Shown piece by piece: positions 42,345-51,734 of a DNA stretch of 64,000 nt. The notes beneath the pieces are model-generated. The model saw only the letters and a list, made by a program, of their open reading frames with translations. It ran no database searches and was not told the origin of the DNA. This DNA is from Rhizobiaceae bacterium (lineage in GTDB: Bacteria; Pseudomonadota; Alphaproteobacteria; Rhizobiales; Rhizobiaceae). Both the position numbers and the translations under genes were made by a program. The stretch lies in assembly GCA_019635755.1 (NCBI GenBank), contig JAHBYW010000006.1:192001-256000 (forward strand), written 5' to 3'. Each line of letters opens with the position of its first letter. The first letter of the stretch is position 1.

Positions 42345-43646
42345 TCACCGCCCGTCGTTCGACCAGTGCGGCGGATCGCTCGGGAGCTTGATGGCGCCAT
42401 AGCCGGCGCCGACCCGCCACAGTTCCTGGTTTCCGCCGTTGCGCGGCTGGCTGGCGATCGTCGCGTTCGTGCCGTCGCTTCGCCGGATCCGCAGATCCCC
42501 ACCCCATGAAACCGTCATGTCAACGGCGAGCTTCTCTGTGTGCCGGCTGTTGAGTGCCGGCTTGTGGACGATCCCGTAGGCGGCAACCATGTCGCGTGCC
42601 GCCTTCTTCGATTTGGCCAGCGTCGAGTGGGTCCAGACGACATTCACGCCCGGCATCGGAGGGACATTCGCCGGCTCGTAGCCGAGTTTGGCGATCTGCC
42701 AGGCCCAATGCATCAGATAGGCCCGCTCGCGGGGACGGTAGGTGGCGCTGACGTGGACCGTGGCGCCGGCCGCACGGAGCGCACCGACAAACCCGGACAT
42801 CGCGCCTGCAAAGGGCTGCGCGAGGTCCTCGATCAGGCGACTGGTCGGAAAGCGTGCAACCCACTGAGGCCCCGAGAGTTCGCCGCCCGCGGCGGGCGAG
42901 GTGCTGAAGCCGGTCACCGCAGCCGTCGTGATGGCGGTGCCGATGCCGGCGGCCGGCGGCGCCGAAGCCGCCATTGCCACGATGCCGTCGGCTTTAGCCA
43001 ACTGGCTGAACAATTTGTGGGCCTTCTTGAAATACGCCTTCCGCTCCTTCAACCCCACCATCGGAGGGTTGATCCTCTTGGTCACGGCCTCGACGGCCGC
43101 CTCGCTCGCATCACCGGCGACGTCGCTGATCTTCCGTGCGCGCCAGTAGCCGAGCGCGATCGACAATGCGCTGTCGGAGATGCGGGCAAGTTCCGGCTCG
43201 CTTTCGAGCGGCGCATCCACGAGATCCCCCGTCGTGCGGAAGTTGGTGCGGCCGGTCAGCTGGATGAGGCCGCTGCCGCGGTAGGCCCATCCGTCGCCTG
43301 AAGTCACGCCACCGTTGCCCAGCCGGTTGGCATAGACGTAGTTCGCAAGCTTTTCGGGCTGCTTCACGTACTGCTTGGCCTTCTCCAGCGTCGGGAACTT
43401 GCTGGGGAATATCTCCATCAGGCGTGCGGGGTTCGTGTAGTTCAGGTTCTCCACCAGCGTGCTCAGCCCGGCGGACTCGGTCGCGACCTGGGCGACAAAG
43501 TGAGCGAGCCTGGTCACGTCGTCGATATTGGCAGCGGGGAAGTGGATCTCCGGGTCGGTGAGCAGGGCTTCGACGATGTCAGGCCGTGCGCCGGGGCAGA
43601 TCGCGTGGATGGTCGATGCTGTAAGAATCTTGGAGAAATCGATCAT
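42345..43646 (-). CDS. GH19-type glycan hydrolase fused to an M15-like peptidase domain
   Basis: 433 residues from the ATG at 43646 (GGGGCAGG upstream). Residues 1-215 match family 19 chitinase/endolysin domains: AHFVAQVATESAGLSTLVENLNY with the catalytic Glu (E57), and WAYRGSGLIQLTGRTNF. After an Ala-rich linker (225-255), residues 265-433 look like a D-Ala-D-Ala carboxypeptidase (M15): ATYRPRERAYLMHWAW, SRHTEKLAVD (H369, D376) and a late HW (H427). There is no signal peptide, so export would need a holin, a secretion system or lysis. The upstream 80 bases are strikingly AT-rich. An endolysin or anti-bacterial effector are both possible. Confidence 0.8.
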   Translation of the reverse strand: MIDFSKILTASTIHAICPGARPDIVEALLTDPEIHFPAANIDDVTRLAHFVAQVATESAGLSTLVENLNYTNPARLMEIFPSKFPTLEKAKQYVKQPEKLANYVYANRLGNGGVTSGDGWAYRGSGLIQLTGRTNFRTTGDLVDAPLESEPELARISDSALSIALGYWRARKISDVAGDASEAAVEAVTKRINPPMVGLKERKAYFKKAHKLFSQLAKADGIVAMAASAPPAAGIGTAITTAAVTGFSTSPAAGGELSGPQWVARFPTSRLIEDLAQPFAGAMSGFVGALRAAGATVHVSATYRPRERAYLMHWAWQIAKLGYEPANVPPMPGVNVVWTHSTLAKSKKAARDMVAAYGIVHKPALNSRHTEKLAVDMTVSWGGDLRIRRSDGTNATIASQPRNGGNQELWRVGAGYGAIKLPSDPPHWSNDGR

Positions 43647-43888
43647 GATCCTGCCCCAAACCGAGTACCGGAACAACTGTGCAATCTATACTTTAATATC
43701 ATAAGTAGAAAATCAATACTTTTTGAAAATGTATCTGAGGCAGGTGCAGCCAGCGACTTTCATCCCTGCGGCAAAGCGGCAGGGTCCGTCGCAATCAGCG
43801 CAAACGTGACACCGGCGTTTCGCTAGTGCTAAATCTGGCTTTCCCGAAACGGTGGCTTGGCCGGGCGGGAACCCAGGGATCGGGCGAC

Positions 43889-45142
43889 ATGCGGAAATAT
43901 TCGGTATTCGCCATCGCGCGCGAGGCGATGCGGGGGCACAAGGGCTGGGAGCAGCAATGGTCCTCGCCCGAGCCGAAGCGTGAATACGACGTCATCATCG
44001 TCGGTGCCGGCGGGCACGGGCTTGCGACCGCGTACTACCTGGCCAAGGAGCACGGCGTCACCAATGTCGCGGTGCTGGAGAAGGGCTGGCTGGGCGGCGG
44101 CAATACGGGTCGCAACACCACGATCATCCGTTCCAACTATCTCTATGACGAGAGCGCCGGCATCTACGACCATGCCGTCAAGCTGTGGGACGGGCTGTCG
44201 CAGGACATCAACTACAACGTCATGTACTCGGCGCGCGGCGTGATGATGCTGGCGCACAACGTTCACGACATCCAGGTGCTGAAGCGCCACGTGCATGCCA
44301 ACCGTCTGAACGGCATCGACAATGAATGGCTGACGCCGGAGCAGGCGAAGGAATTCTGCCCGCCGCTCAACATCTCGAAGGACGCACGCTATCCCGTCGT
44401 TGGCGCGGCGTTGCAGCGCCGCGGCGGCACCGCCCGGCACGATGCGGTGGCCTGGGGCTATGCGCGCGCGGCGAGCGCGCGGGGCGTCGACATCATCCAG
44501 AACTGCGAGGTGACGGGAATCCGTCGCGCCGGCAACGGACATGTCACGGGTGTCGAGACGACGCGCGGCTTCATCGGCGCCAAGAAGATCGGGGTCGTGG
44601 CTGCCGGCCATTCGTCGGTGCTGATGCAGATGGCCGGCGTCAGGATGCCGCTGGAAAGCTATCCGCTGCAGGCGCTGGTTTCGGAACCGGTCAAGCCGGT
44701 GTTCCCGTGCGTGGTGATGTCCAACACCGTCCACGCCTACATCTCGCAGTCGGACAAGGGCGAACTGGTCATCGGCGCCGGCACCGACCAGTACACGTCC
44801 TATTCGCAGACGGGCGGGCTGCACATCATCAACCACACGCTCGACGCGATCTGCGAGATGTTCCCCATGTTCACGCGCATGAAGATGCTGCGGTCGTGGG
44901 GCGGCATCGTCGACGTGACGCCCGACCGTTCGCCGATCCTGGCGAAGACACCGGTGCCGGGCCTCTATGTGAACTGCGGCTGGGGCACCGGCGGCTTCAA
45001 GGCGACGCCGGGGTCGGGCCATGTCTTCGCGCACACAATCGCGAACGACAATCCGCACCCGATCAACGCGCCCTTCACGATCGAACGCTTCCGCACCGGC
45101 CGGCTGATCGATGAAGCGGCGGCGGCCGCGGTCGCGCATTGA
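43889..45142 (+). CDS. soxB: Sarcosine oxidase subunit beta
   Basis: 417 residues from the ATG at 43889, where the family begins ([20 protein letters not shown]). The FAD dinucleotide fold is [19 protein letters not shown], and H184 in [14 protein letters not shown] corresponds to the covalent FMN-attachment His of heterotetrameric sarcosine oxidase. [12 protein letters not shown] and [14 protein letters not shown] close the FAD site. It demethylates sarcosine with SoxA, SoxD and SoxG, producing glycine, H2O2 and methylene-THF. First gene of the operon; 242 bases separate it from the divergent GH19 gene. Confidence 0.95.
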   Translation: MRKYSVFAIAREAMRGHKGWEQQWSSPEPKREYDVIIVGAGGHGLATAYYLAKEHGVTNVAVLEKGWLGGGNTGRNTTIIRSNYLYDESAGIYDHAVKLWDGLSQDINYNVMYSARGVMMLAHNVHDIQVLKRHVHANRLNGIDNEWLTPEQAKEFCPPLNISKDARYPVVGAALQRRGGTARHDAVAWGYARAASARGVDIIQNCEVTGIRRAGNGHVTGVETTRGFIGAKKIGVVAAGHSSVLMQMAGVRMPLESYPLQALVSEPVKPVFPCVVMSNTVHAYISQSDKGELVIGAGTDQYTSYSQTGGLHIINHTLDAICEMFPMFTRMKMLRSWGGIVDVTPDRSPILAKTPVPGLYVNCGWGTGGFKATPGSGHVFAHTIANDNPHPINAPFTIERFRTGRLIDEAAAAAVAH

Positions 45143-45579
45143 TGGCGACGCTGGCCGCCGCACTTGCCGCGTCGGCGCCGCTGGTGCTTGCCGGCCAGGC
45201 GACGGCCGGCGAGCGCGGCCTTTTCCACCTGCCCGGCGTGGACGATTTCCGCGTGCAGAAGGTGCAGCGCGCCGAGCGCGAGCAGGAATGGCCCTTCACC
45301 GTCGACGAGGGTTATCTCTCCTGCGCCTGGCTGCTCGGCAAGCCGACCGTCTACTTCACGGACGATCCTGGGCAGGACGCGGACCTGGACGAGATCCGGG
45401 TGGTCGTGGTTTCGACCGATCCGTTCGACCTGCTCCTTGGGCGGTTCGCCGGGCGGGGCCTGATCGGCACGCAGGAGTCGATCGAGACGCTGATCCACAA
45501 GATGGCACCGCTGAAGACCGTCGGTGACAGGCTGTGCGAACAGCCGCGCGGGACGATCGTCGGGCCGGGCGAACTGTGA
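45142..45579 (+). CDS. Exported DUF2511/YebY-like protein, copy 1, inside the sox operon
   Basis: 145 residues from the ATG overlapping the soxB stop (TGATG). A signal peptide (residues 1-23, ending ATAGE) precedes a domain with EWPFTVDEGYLSCAWLLG and IETLIHKMAPLKTVGDRLCEQPRG. The 'W.FTVDEG.L.C' start and the late Cys resemble the small periplasmic DUF2511/YebY proteins, with the two Cys probably disulfide-bonded. It is homologous to the next gene. Its place between soxB and soxD is unusual for this operon. Function unknown. Confidence 0.75.
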   Translation: MATLAAALAASAPLVLAGQATAGERGLFHLPGVDDFRVQKVQRAEREQEWPFTVDEGYLSCAWLLGKPTVYFTDDPGQDADLDEIRVVVVSTDPFDLLLGRFAGRGLIGTQESIETLIHKMAPLKTVGDRLCEQPRGTIVGPGEL

Positions 45580-45581
45580 CC

Positions 45582-45983
45582 ATGCGCACCGCATCCGCTC
45601 TCGCCGCCGCGTTTCCCGTCGCGCTCGTCGCCGAGGCCGCGCTCGCCTCGACGTTTCCCGAGATCGTGATCCGCAAGGGCGAAGTCGCACACGAGTGGGC
45701 GTTCTCGATCGACGAGGGGACGCTGACCTGCGTGCCTTTCGGCGGCGAACGGCACGTCTTCTTCGCCGAGATCCTGAGCGACGAGGAGACATTCGTTGAT
45801 GGCACCGTCCGGCTGCCGCGCAGCGTCGTGGTCACCGTCAATCCGATCGCCTTGTTTGTCACCGTCGAGAACCGCGAGCTCTACGCGCCGTTCGACACGC
45901 TGGAGACGCTGATCCGGCGGCTGGCACCGTTTTACGACATGGGCCGTGCGCTCTGCGATGAGCCGGCCCGGACGAAATCCTGA
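45582..45983 (+). CDS. Exported DUF2511/YebY-like protein, copy 2, inside the sox operon
   Basis: 133 residues with a signal peptide (residues 1-22, ending AALAS). It starts 2 bases after copy 1. The core HEWAFSIDEGTLTCVPFGGERHVFFAEIL and LETLIRRLAPFYDMGRALCDEPAR line up throughout with copy 1, including both cysteines, so the pair is a tandem duplication that has diverged. A periplasmic product co-expressed with a cytoplasmic oxidase suggests an accessory or stress-related role, which is inference only. Confidence 0.75.
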   Translation: MRTASALAAAFPVALVAEAALASTFPEIVIRKGEVAHEWAFSIDEGTLTCVPFGGERHVFFAEILSDEETFVDGTVRLPRSVVVTVNPIALFVTVENRELYAPFDTLETLIRRLAPFYDMGRALCDEPARTKS

Positions 45984-45990
45984 GGACCGC

Positions 45991-46368
45991 ATGCTGCTCA
46001 TTCGTTGTCCCTATTGCGAGGAAGACCGGCCGGAGCTCGAGTTCCGCAATGCCGGCGAGGCGCATATCGCGCGCTCGGCGAACATTGCCGGCGAGAGCGA
46101 CGAGGCGTTCGAGACGTTCTTCTTCATCCGCTCCAATCCGAAGGGCCTGCACTATGAGCGGTGGCGTCACGTCCACGGCTGCGCACGCTTCTTCAATGCG
46201 GTGCGTGACACGGTCAGCGACAAGTTCCTGATGACATACAAGGCCGGCGAGGCGAAGCCGGACGCGGAGACGCTCAAGACGCTTGGCGCCTCCGCCGCGT
46301 GGACGAACCTGTCGACCGAGCATCTCGGCGGCCGGCGCCCGGCGCGCGGCAAGGGAGACACCGAATGA
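45991..46368 (+). CDS. soxD: Sarcosine oxidase subunit delta
   Basis: 125 residues from the ATG at 45991 (TGAGGA just upstream). The zinc ligands are C6 and C9 in IRCPYCEEDRPE, and H60 and C64 in RHVHGCARFFN, as in characterised heterotetrameric enzymes. Slightly longer than the usual 90-100 residues because of a C-terminal extension rich in Gly/Arg/Lys. Its stop overlaps the soxA start (ATGA). Confidence 0.93.
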   Translation: MLLIRCPYCEEDRPELEFRNAGEAHIARSANIAGESDEAFETFFFIRSNPKGLHYERWRHVHGCARFFNAVRDTVSDKFLMTYKAGEAKPDAETLKTLGASAAWTNLSTEHLGGRRPARGKGDTE

Positions 46369-49352
46369 GCGGGCCGTTCCGCATCTCCGGCGCCGGCCGG
46401 CTCGACCCCGAGCGCAAGGCGAAGTTCACCTTCGACCAGAAGCCGTTCACCGGCATCGAAGGCGATACGCTTGCTTCCGCGCTGCTCGCGAATGGCGTCC
46501 ATCTCATGGGCCGCTCCTTCAAGTATCACCGGCCGCGCGGTGTCCTGTCTGCGGGTGCGGAGGAGCCGAACGCACTGGTGACGGTGGCCCGCGACGACGC
46601 GCGAAAGACCCCCAACGTCCGCGCGACCGTGCAGGAGGTCTACGAAGGCCTGGACGCAACCTCGCAGAACCGCTGGCCATCGCTTGCCTTCGACGTGGGC
46701 CAGGTGAACGACATGGCCTCGCCAATGTTCTCGGCCGGCTTCTACTACAAGACGTTCATGTGGCCGAAGGCGGCGTGGAAGCATCTCTACGAGCCGAACA
46801 TCCGCGCGGCGGCCGGACTGGGGGTCGCGCCGGACAAACCCGACCCGGATCACTATTCGTCGCGCTTCAGCCACTGCGAGGTGCTGGTGATCGGCGGCGG
46901 TGCGGCCGGCATCGCGGCCGCGCTTGCCGCCGCGCAGACCGGTGTGCGTGTCGTCCTGTGCGACGAGCAGCCTACGTTCGGCGGCTCGCTGCGGTTCGAG
47001 ATGGGCGCCGAGATCAGCGGCGAGGACGCGTACTTCTGGGCGCAGGAGACCGTCGAAAAGCTGCGGGCGATGGACAACGTCACCCTGCTCAACCGCACGA
47101 CGGCGTTCGGCTACTACGCCCAGAACTTTGTCGGCCTCGTCGAGCGGGTCACCGATCACATGGCGGCGCCCGGCGACCTGCCGCGCGAGCGTCTGTGGCA
47201 GGTCCGTGCGCGGCGCGTCGTGCTGGCCACCGGCGCGATCGAGCGCCACATGGTGTTTGGCGACAACGACCGCCCGGGCGTCATGCTTGCCTCGGCGGCG
47301 CGCACCTATCTCAATTACTACGGTGTCGCCGTCGGCCGGAACGTCGGCGTGTTCACGTCGAACGATTCGGCCTATGCGGCGGCGATCGACCTGAAGAAGG
47401 TCGGCGTCAACATCGCCGCGCTGGTTGACCTGCGAGACAATCCGAGCGGCCCTCTGGTCGAGCAGGCCCGCGCGCTCGGCATCGAGGTCAACCACGGCCG
47501 TGCCGTCGTAAGCACAGCGGGCCGGTTGCGCATTTCCTCCATGACGATCCAGGCGAAATCCGGCGGCGGCGAACGGATGATCCCCGTCGATGCATTGCTG
47601 ATGTCCGGCGGGTGGACGCCGTCGGTCCATCTCTTCTCGCAGTCGCGCGGCAAGCTGAGCTTCGACGCCGCGACGCATCGCTTCCTTCCGGGCGCGACGG
47701 CGCAGGCCTGCGTGTCGGTCGGCGCTTGCGCCGGCAGCGACGATCTGGGCACCGCTGTCGCCGAGGCACTGAAGGCGGGCGAGAAGGCCGCCCGCGACGC
47801 CGGCGGCAAGGGCGAAGTCTCGGCCCGCATCCGTGTCAGCGCCTCGGAGGGCTGGTCCGGCGGCATGCTGGGTACGGGACCGGCAGGGGAGGGATCGACC
47901 CGCAAGGCCTTCGTCGATTTCCAGAACGACGTCACTGCCAAGGACATCCGGCTTGCCGTGCGCGAAGGCATGCATTCGATCGAGCACGTCAAGCGCTTCA
48001 CCACCAACGGCATGGCGACGGACCAGGGCAAGACCTCCAACATGCACGGCCTTGCCATCGCCGCCGAGGCGCTGGGCAAACCCATTCCCGAGGTCGGGCT
48101 GACGACGTTCCGGCCGCCCTACACGCCGGTGACGTTCGGCGCGATCGTCAACCACGCCCGGCACGCGCTGTTCGACCCGACGCGGAGGACCCCTATCCAC
48201 CCTTGGGCGGAAGCGCAGGGCGCGGTGTTCGAGGATGTCGGCCAGTGGAAGCGTGCCTGGTACTATCCGAAGGCCGGCGAGGACATGCACGCCGCCGTCA
48301 ACCGCGAATGCGTCACGGTCCGCAAGTCGGCCGGCCTGTTCGACGCCTCGACGCTCGGCAAGATCGAGGTCGTCGGGCCCGACGCCGCGAAGTTCATGGA
48401 ACTGCTCTACACCAACCCGTGGGAAAAGCTGGAGCCCGGCCGCTGCCGCTACGGCATCATGCTGCGCGAGGACGGCTTCATCTACGACGACGGCGTCGTC
48501 GGGCGGCTGGCGCCGGACCGCTTCCACGTCACCACCACGACGGGCGGCGCGGCGCGCGTCATGAACCACATGGAGGACTACCTCCAGACCGAATTCCCGC
48601 AGCTGAACGTCTGGCTCACTTCGATTTCCGAGCAGTGGGCGGTGATCGCGGTTCAAGGGCCGAAGTCGCGCGACATCATCGCACCGCTGGTCGAGGGTAT
48701 CGACATGTCCGATGCCGCACTGCCGCACATGTCGGTGCGCGAGGGCAAGATCTGCGGCGTGCCGACCCGGCTTTTCCGCATGTCGTTCACCGGCGACCGC
48801 GGCTTCGAGGTCAACGTGCCTTCCGACTACGGCCAGGCCGTGTGGGAAGCGCTGTGGGCCGAGGGCCAGAAGCACGGCGCCTGCGCCTACGGCACGGAAT
48901 CCATGCACGTGCTGCGCGCCGAGAAGGGCTACATCATCGTCGGGCAGGACACGGACGGCACCGTGACGCCGGACGACGCCGGGCTCGACTGGGCGGTCGG
49001 CAAGAAGAAGGCAGATTTCGTCGGCATCCGCGGCATGAAGCGGCCCGACCTCGTGGACAAGGGCCGGCGGCAGCTTGTCGGCCTGAGGACTAAGGACCCG
49101 AAGGTGGTGCTGGAGGAAGGCGCGCAGATCGTCGCCGATCCAAAGCAACCGATCCCGATGAAGATGATCGGTCACGTGACGTCGAGCTACTGGTCGGAGA
49201 ACTGCGGCCGCTCGATCGCGCTGGCACTGGTTGCCGGCGGCCGCGACCGTATCGGCCAAACGCTCTACGTGCCCATGCCCTCTGGCACGATCGAGGTCGA
49301 GGTGACGGGCATGGTCTTCTTCGACGAGACGGGAGGACGCCTCAATGGCTAG
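46365..49352 (+). CDS. soxA: Sarcosine oxidase subunit alpha
   Basis: 995 residues, family-normal. The N-terminal NAD-binding part has the 2Fe-2S-like fold region (FTFDQKPFTGIEGDTLASALLANGVHLMGRSFKYHRPRGV) and VLVIGGGAAGIAAALAAAQTG. GERVRVVLATGAIERHMVFGDNDRPGVMLA follows. The C-terminal half is the aminomethyltransferase/THF-binding domain (VTGMVFFDETGGR end; GYIIVGQDTDGTVTPDDAGLDWAVGKKK). It channels the methylene group to THF. Start coupled to soxD, end overlapping soxG. Confidence 0.95.
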   Translation: MSGPFRISGAGRLDPERKAKFTFDQKPFTGIEGDTLASALLANGVHLMGRSFKYHRPRGVLSAGAEEPNALVTVARDDARKTPNVRATVQEVYEGLDATSQNRWPSLAFDVGQVNDMASPMFSAGFYYKTFMWPKAAWKHLYEPNIRAAAGLGVAPDKPDPDHYSSRFSHCEVLVIGGGAAGIAAALAAAQTGVRVVLCDEQPTFGGSLRFEMGAEISGEDAYFWAQETVEKLRAMDNVTLLNRTTAFGYYAQNFVGLVERVTDHMAAPGDLPRERLWQVRARRVVLATGAIERHMVFGDNDRPGVMLASAARTYLNYYGVAVGRNVGVFTSNDSAYAAAIDLKKVGVNIAALVDLRDNPSGPLVEQARALGIEVNHGRAVVSTAGRLRISSMTIQAKSGGGERMIPVDALLMSGGWTPSVHLFSQSRGKLSFDAATHRFLPGATAQACVSVGACAGSDDLGTAVAEALKAGEKAARDAGGKGEVSARIRVSASEGWSGGMLGTGPAGEGSTRKAFVDFQNDVTAKDIRLAVREGMHSIEHVKRFTTNGMATDQGKTSNMHGLAIAAEALGKPIPEVGLTTFRPPYTPVTFGAIVNHARHALFDPTRRTPIHPWAEAQGAVFEDVGQWKRAWYYPKAGEDMHAAVNRECVTVRKSAGLFDASTLGKIEVVGPDAAKFMELLYTNPWEKLEPGRCRYGIMLREDGFIYDDGVVGRLAPDRFHVTTTTGGAARVMNHMEDYLQTEFPQLNVWLTSISEQWAVIAVQGPKSRDIIAPLVEGIDMSDAALPHMSVREGKICGVPTRLFRMSFTGDRGFEVNVPSDYGQAVWEALWAEGQKHGACAYGTESMHVLRAEKGYIIVGQDTDGTVTPDDAGLDWAVGKKKADFVGIRGMKRPDLVDKGRRQLVGLRTKDPKVVLEEGAQIVADPKQPIPMKMIGHVTSSYWSENCGRSIALALVAGGRDRIGQTLYVPMPSGTIEVEVTGMVFFDETGGRLNG

Positions 49353-49899
49353 CACCGCACAGGCCGAACGGCGCCCGAAGCTTGCCGGCCGGGAGACCCG
49401 TCACGGCGCGTTGCGCGTCGCCATGCTGCCGCCGGCGGAGCGGATGTCGCTCAGGGCGCCGGCGGCATCCGTCGCGGCGCTGGCCAGCGCGCTGAAGATT
49501 CGCCTGCCCAACGCGCCGAGGCAGTCGGCCAAGTCCGGCCAGCGGACCTCGCTCTGGCTCGGCCCGGACGAATGGCTGATCCTCGACGAGGGTGGCGGCG
49601 ATCCGCTGGCGGACTGCCGCAGCGTGACGGCCGTGCACTCCGCCGCCGGCATCTCGCATCGCAACGTCGCAATCGAGGTTTCCGGGCCGGGCGCCGCAGC
49701 CTGCCTCAATTCAGGCTGCCCGCGCGACCTGTCGCTCGCTGCGTTCCCGGTCGGCGCCTGCTCGCGCACCCTGCTCGGCAAGGTCGAGATCATCATCTAC
49801 CGCACGGCCGAGGACAATTTCCGCGTCGAGTGCTGGCGGTCCTTCTCGGACTACGTGTTCGAGTTCCTGTCGGTCGCGGCGAAGGACGTCGCCGGCTGA
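49345..49899 (+). CDS. soxG: Sarcosine oxidase subunit gamma
   Basis: 184 residues with the SoxG pattern LWLGPDEWLILDE, SVTAVHSAAGISHRNVAIEVSGPGAAACLNSGCPRDLSLAAFPVGACSRTLLGKVEIIIYR, and the C-terminal RVECWRSFSDYVFEFL. It starts 8 bases inside soxA. Last gene of the operon; the neighbouring SDR gene is convergent. Confidence 0.93.
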   Translation: MASTAQAERRPKLAGRETRHGALRVAMLPPAERMSLRAPAASVAALASALKIRLPNAPRQSAKSGQRTSLWLGPDEWLILDEGGGDPLADCRSVTAVHSAAGISHRNVAIEVSGPGAAACLNSGCPRDLSLAAFPVGACSRTLLGKVEIIIYRTAEDNFRVECWRSFSDYVFEFLSVAAKDVAG

Positions 49900-49908
49900 C
49901 TCTCCGCC

Positions 49909-50685
49909 TCACACCGCCATGATGCCGCCGTCGACGCCCAGCGTCTGGCCGGTCATGAAGGAGTTCTTCGGGTCGGCGGCGAAGAGGATGACCTCCACGA
50001 CCTCGTCCACCTCGGCGAGGCGTTTCATCGGCACGCCGCGCGTCAGCTCGGCATAGGCCTCCGCCTCGTTCCCGCCGCGCAGCTTGGCGAAGTCCTCGGC
50101 CATCGCCGTGCGCGCATAGGACGGGCATACGGCATTGACGCGGATGCCGCGGCTGGCCGTCTCGGCGGCGGCGGAACGCGTCAAACCGACGACGCCGTGC
50201 TTGGCGGCGGCATAGACGGAGAGTTTCGGCGCACCCGTCAGTCCGGCGACTGAAGCGATGTTGACGATCGCGCCGGGCTTACCGCCGGCGCGGACCTGCT
50301 TCTCCATCTGCGGAATCTGGTACTTCAGCGCGAAGAAGACGCCGAGGAGGTCAATGTCGAGGATGCGGCGGGCCTCGTCGGACGGGACCTGCGGCAGCTT
50401 CACGAAGCTCTGGGCGATGCCGGCATTGTTGATCGCGATGTCGACACCGCCGAAACGCGACACGGCGAGCGCGACCAGCTTCTCTGACAGGGCCTCGTCG
50501 GAGACGTCGCCGGCGAGCGTCGCGGTCTCCGCCTTCAGGCTCGCTGCCACGCCATCGAGCTTTGCGGGATCGAGATCCGACACGACGAGCCTTGCGCCCT
50601 CGGCCGCGAGCCGCTCGGCGGTCCGCCGGCCGAATCCGCCGGCCGCGCCGGTGACGATCGCGGTCAGGCCCTCGAAACGCCCCAT
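49909..50685 (-). CDS. Short-chain dehydrogenase/reductase, 3-oxoacyl/3-hydroxyacyl type
   Basis: 258 residues. Cofactor motif TGAAGGFG, NNAG, catalytic Ser in IASVAG and YAAAK (Tyr/Lys), and the PSYARTAM segment. The start at 50685 has AGGGAG 8 bases upstream; an upstream in-frame TTG is less likely. The gap to the upstream kinase gene is 2 bases, so it is the last gene of a four-gene operon (SDR, MaoC, kinase, SDR). A role in 3- or 4-hydroxyacyl-CoA oxidation or 4-oxoacyl reduction fits the context, but the substrate is not determined. Confidence 0.9.
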   Translation of the reverse strand: MGRFEGLTAIVTGAAGGFGRRTAERLAAEGARLVVSDLDPAKLDGVAASLKAETATLAGDVSDEALSEKLVALAVSRFGGVDIAINNAGIAQSFVKLPQVPSDEARRILDIDLLGVFFALKYQIPQMEKQVRAGGKPGAIVNIASVAGLTGAPKLSVYAAAKHGVVGLTRSAAAETASRGIRVNAVCPSYARTAMAEDFAKLRGGNEAEAYAELTRGVPMKRLAEVDEVVEVILFAADPKNSFMTGQTLGVDGGIMAV

Positions 50686-50687
50686 CC

Positions 50688-51734
50688 TCAATTCTCCCTT
50701 TCGAGAAGGCGGACCGCGAGGCCGGCGAGCAGCTTCACCGCCTCGCCATAGGTCCGCGCCTTTTCCGGATTCGACGCGTTGCCGTCGAGCGCCCGCTTGT
50801 AGACGCCCTGGCAGATCGCCGCGAGGCGGAAGAAGGAGAAGGCGAGATAGAAGGTCCAGCCGTCGATGCCGTCGATGCCGCGCCGCTCACAGTAGCGTGC
50901 GACATAGGCTTCTTCGCTGGGCAGGCCGAGAGCGGCGCGGTCGATGCCGCCCAGTCCGCGGAAGCCGGAGCTGTGCGGCAGCCGCCACTGCATGCACTGA
51001 TAGGCGAGGTCGGCGTAGGGGTGGCCGAGGGTCGAGAGTTCCCAGTCGAGCACGGCGATCACGCGCGGCTCGGATGCGTGGAAGATCATGTTGTCCAGCC
51101 GGTAGTCGCCGTGCACGATCGACACCAGCCCGTCATCGGCGGGCAGGTGCGACTCCAGCCATGCGATGAGCGCGTCCATGTCGGCGACGGCGACCGTCTC
51201 GGAAGCGCGGTACTGGCTCGTCCAGCGGCCGAGCTGCCGCTCGAAGTAGCTGCCCGGCTTGCCGAAGTCGGCGAGGCCCGCGCCAGCGACGTCGATCCCG
51301 TGCAGCGCGGCTAGGGTGGCATTCATGGAGTCGTAGATCGCCCCCCGGTCGGCGTTCGATGCCGCCTCGGGCAGCGCCGGATCCCAGAAGATGCGGCCAT
51401 CGACAAAGCCCATCACGTAGAACATGCGGCCGATCGGCGAGTCTTCCGCCGACAGATGCAGCATCCGGGGAACCGGCACGGCCGTGCCGGCGAGCGCCTG
51501 CATCACGCGGAACTCGCGGTCGACCTGATGGGCGGATTTCAGCAGTTGGCCCGGAGGCTTGGCCCGCAGCACATAGCGTCCGCTCTTCGCCTTGACGAGA
51601 TAGGTCGGATTGGACTGGCCCGACTTGAATTTATCGATCCCTTCCAGGCCCGAGAAACCGGGAACGTGACGCTCGAGATACGGCCCCAGCGCAGCGCCAT
51701 CGAGCGCGTTCGGATCAGCCTGCCCGCCACTCAT
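50688..51734 (-). CDS. APH-like phosphotransferase of the ACAD10/11 (LvaA) type
   Basis: 348 residues. The kinase signatures are VSIVHGDYRLDNMIF (H208, D210, N215) and VLDWELSTLGHPYADLAY (D230, E232). These are the versions seen in the kinase domain of eukaryotic ACAD10/ACAD11 and in the P. putida levulinate enzyme LvaA, rather than in true aminoglycoside kinases. Those proteins phosphorylate 4-hydroxyacyl-CoA. The ATG overlaps the maoC stop (ATGA). The matching ACAD11-type dehydrogenase is encoded across the TetR gene, so the two halves of the fusion are separate here. Confidence 0.85.
   Translation of the reverse strand: MSGGQADPNALDGAALGPYLERHVPGFSGLEGIDKFKSGQSNPTYLVKAKSGRYVLRAKPPGQLLKSAHQVDREFRVMQALAGTAVPVPRMLHLSAEDSPIGRMFYVMGFVDGRIFWDPALPEAASNADRGAIYDSMNATLAALHGIDVAGAGLADFGKPGSYFERQLGRWTSQYRASETVAVADMDALIAWLESHLPADDGLVSIVHGDYRLDNMIFHASEPRVIAVLDWELSTLGHPYADLAYQCMQWRLPHSSGFRGLGGIDRAALGLPSEEAYVARYCERRGIDGIDGWTFYLAFSFFRLAAICQGVYKRALDGNASNPEKARTYGEAVKLLAGLAVRLLEREN

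Noticed and set aside
46167-49355. Over 1000-codon open frame antisense to soxA
   Set aside because: Low-complexity Arg/His/Asp-rich translation with no recognisable fold; soxA on the other strand is complete.
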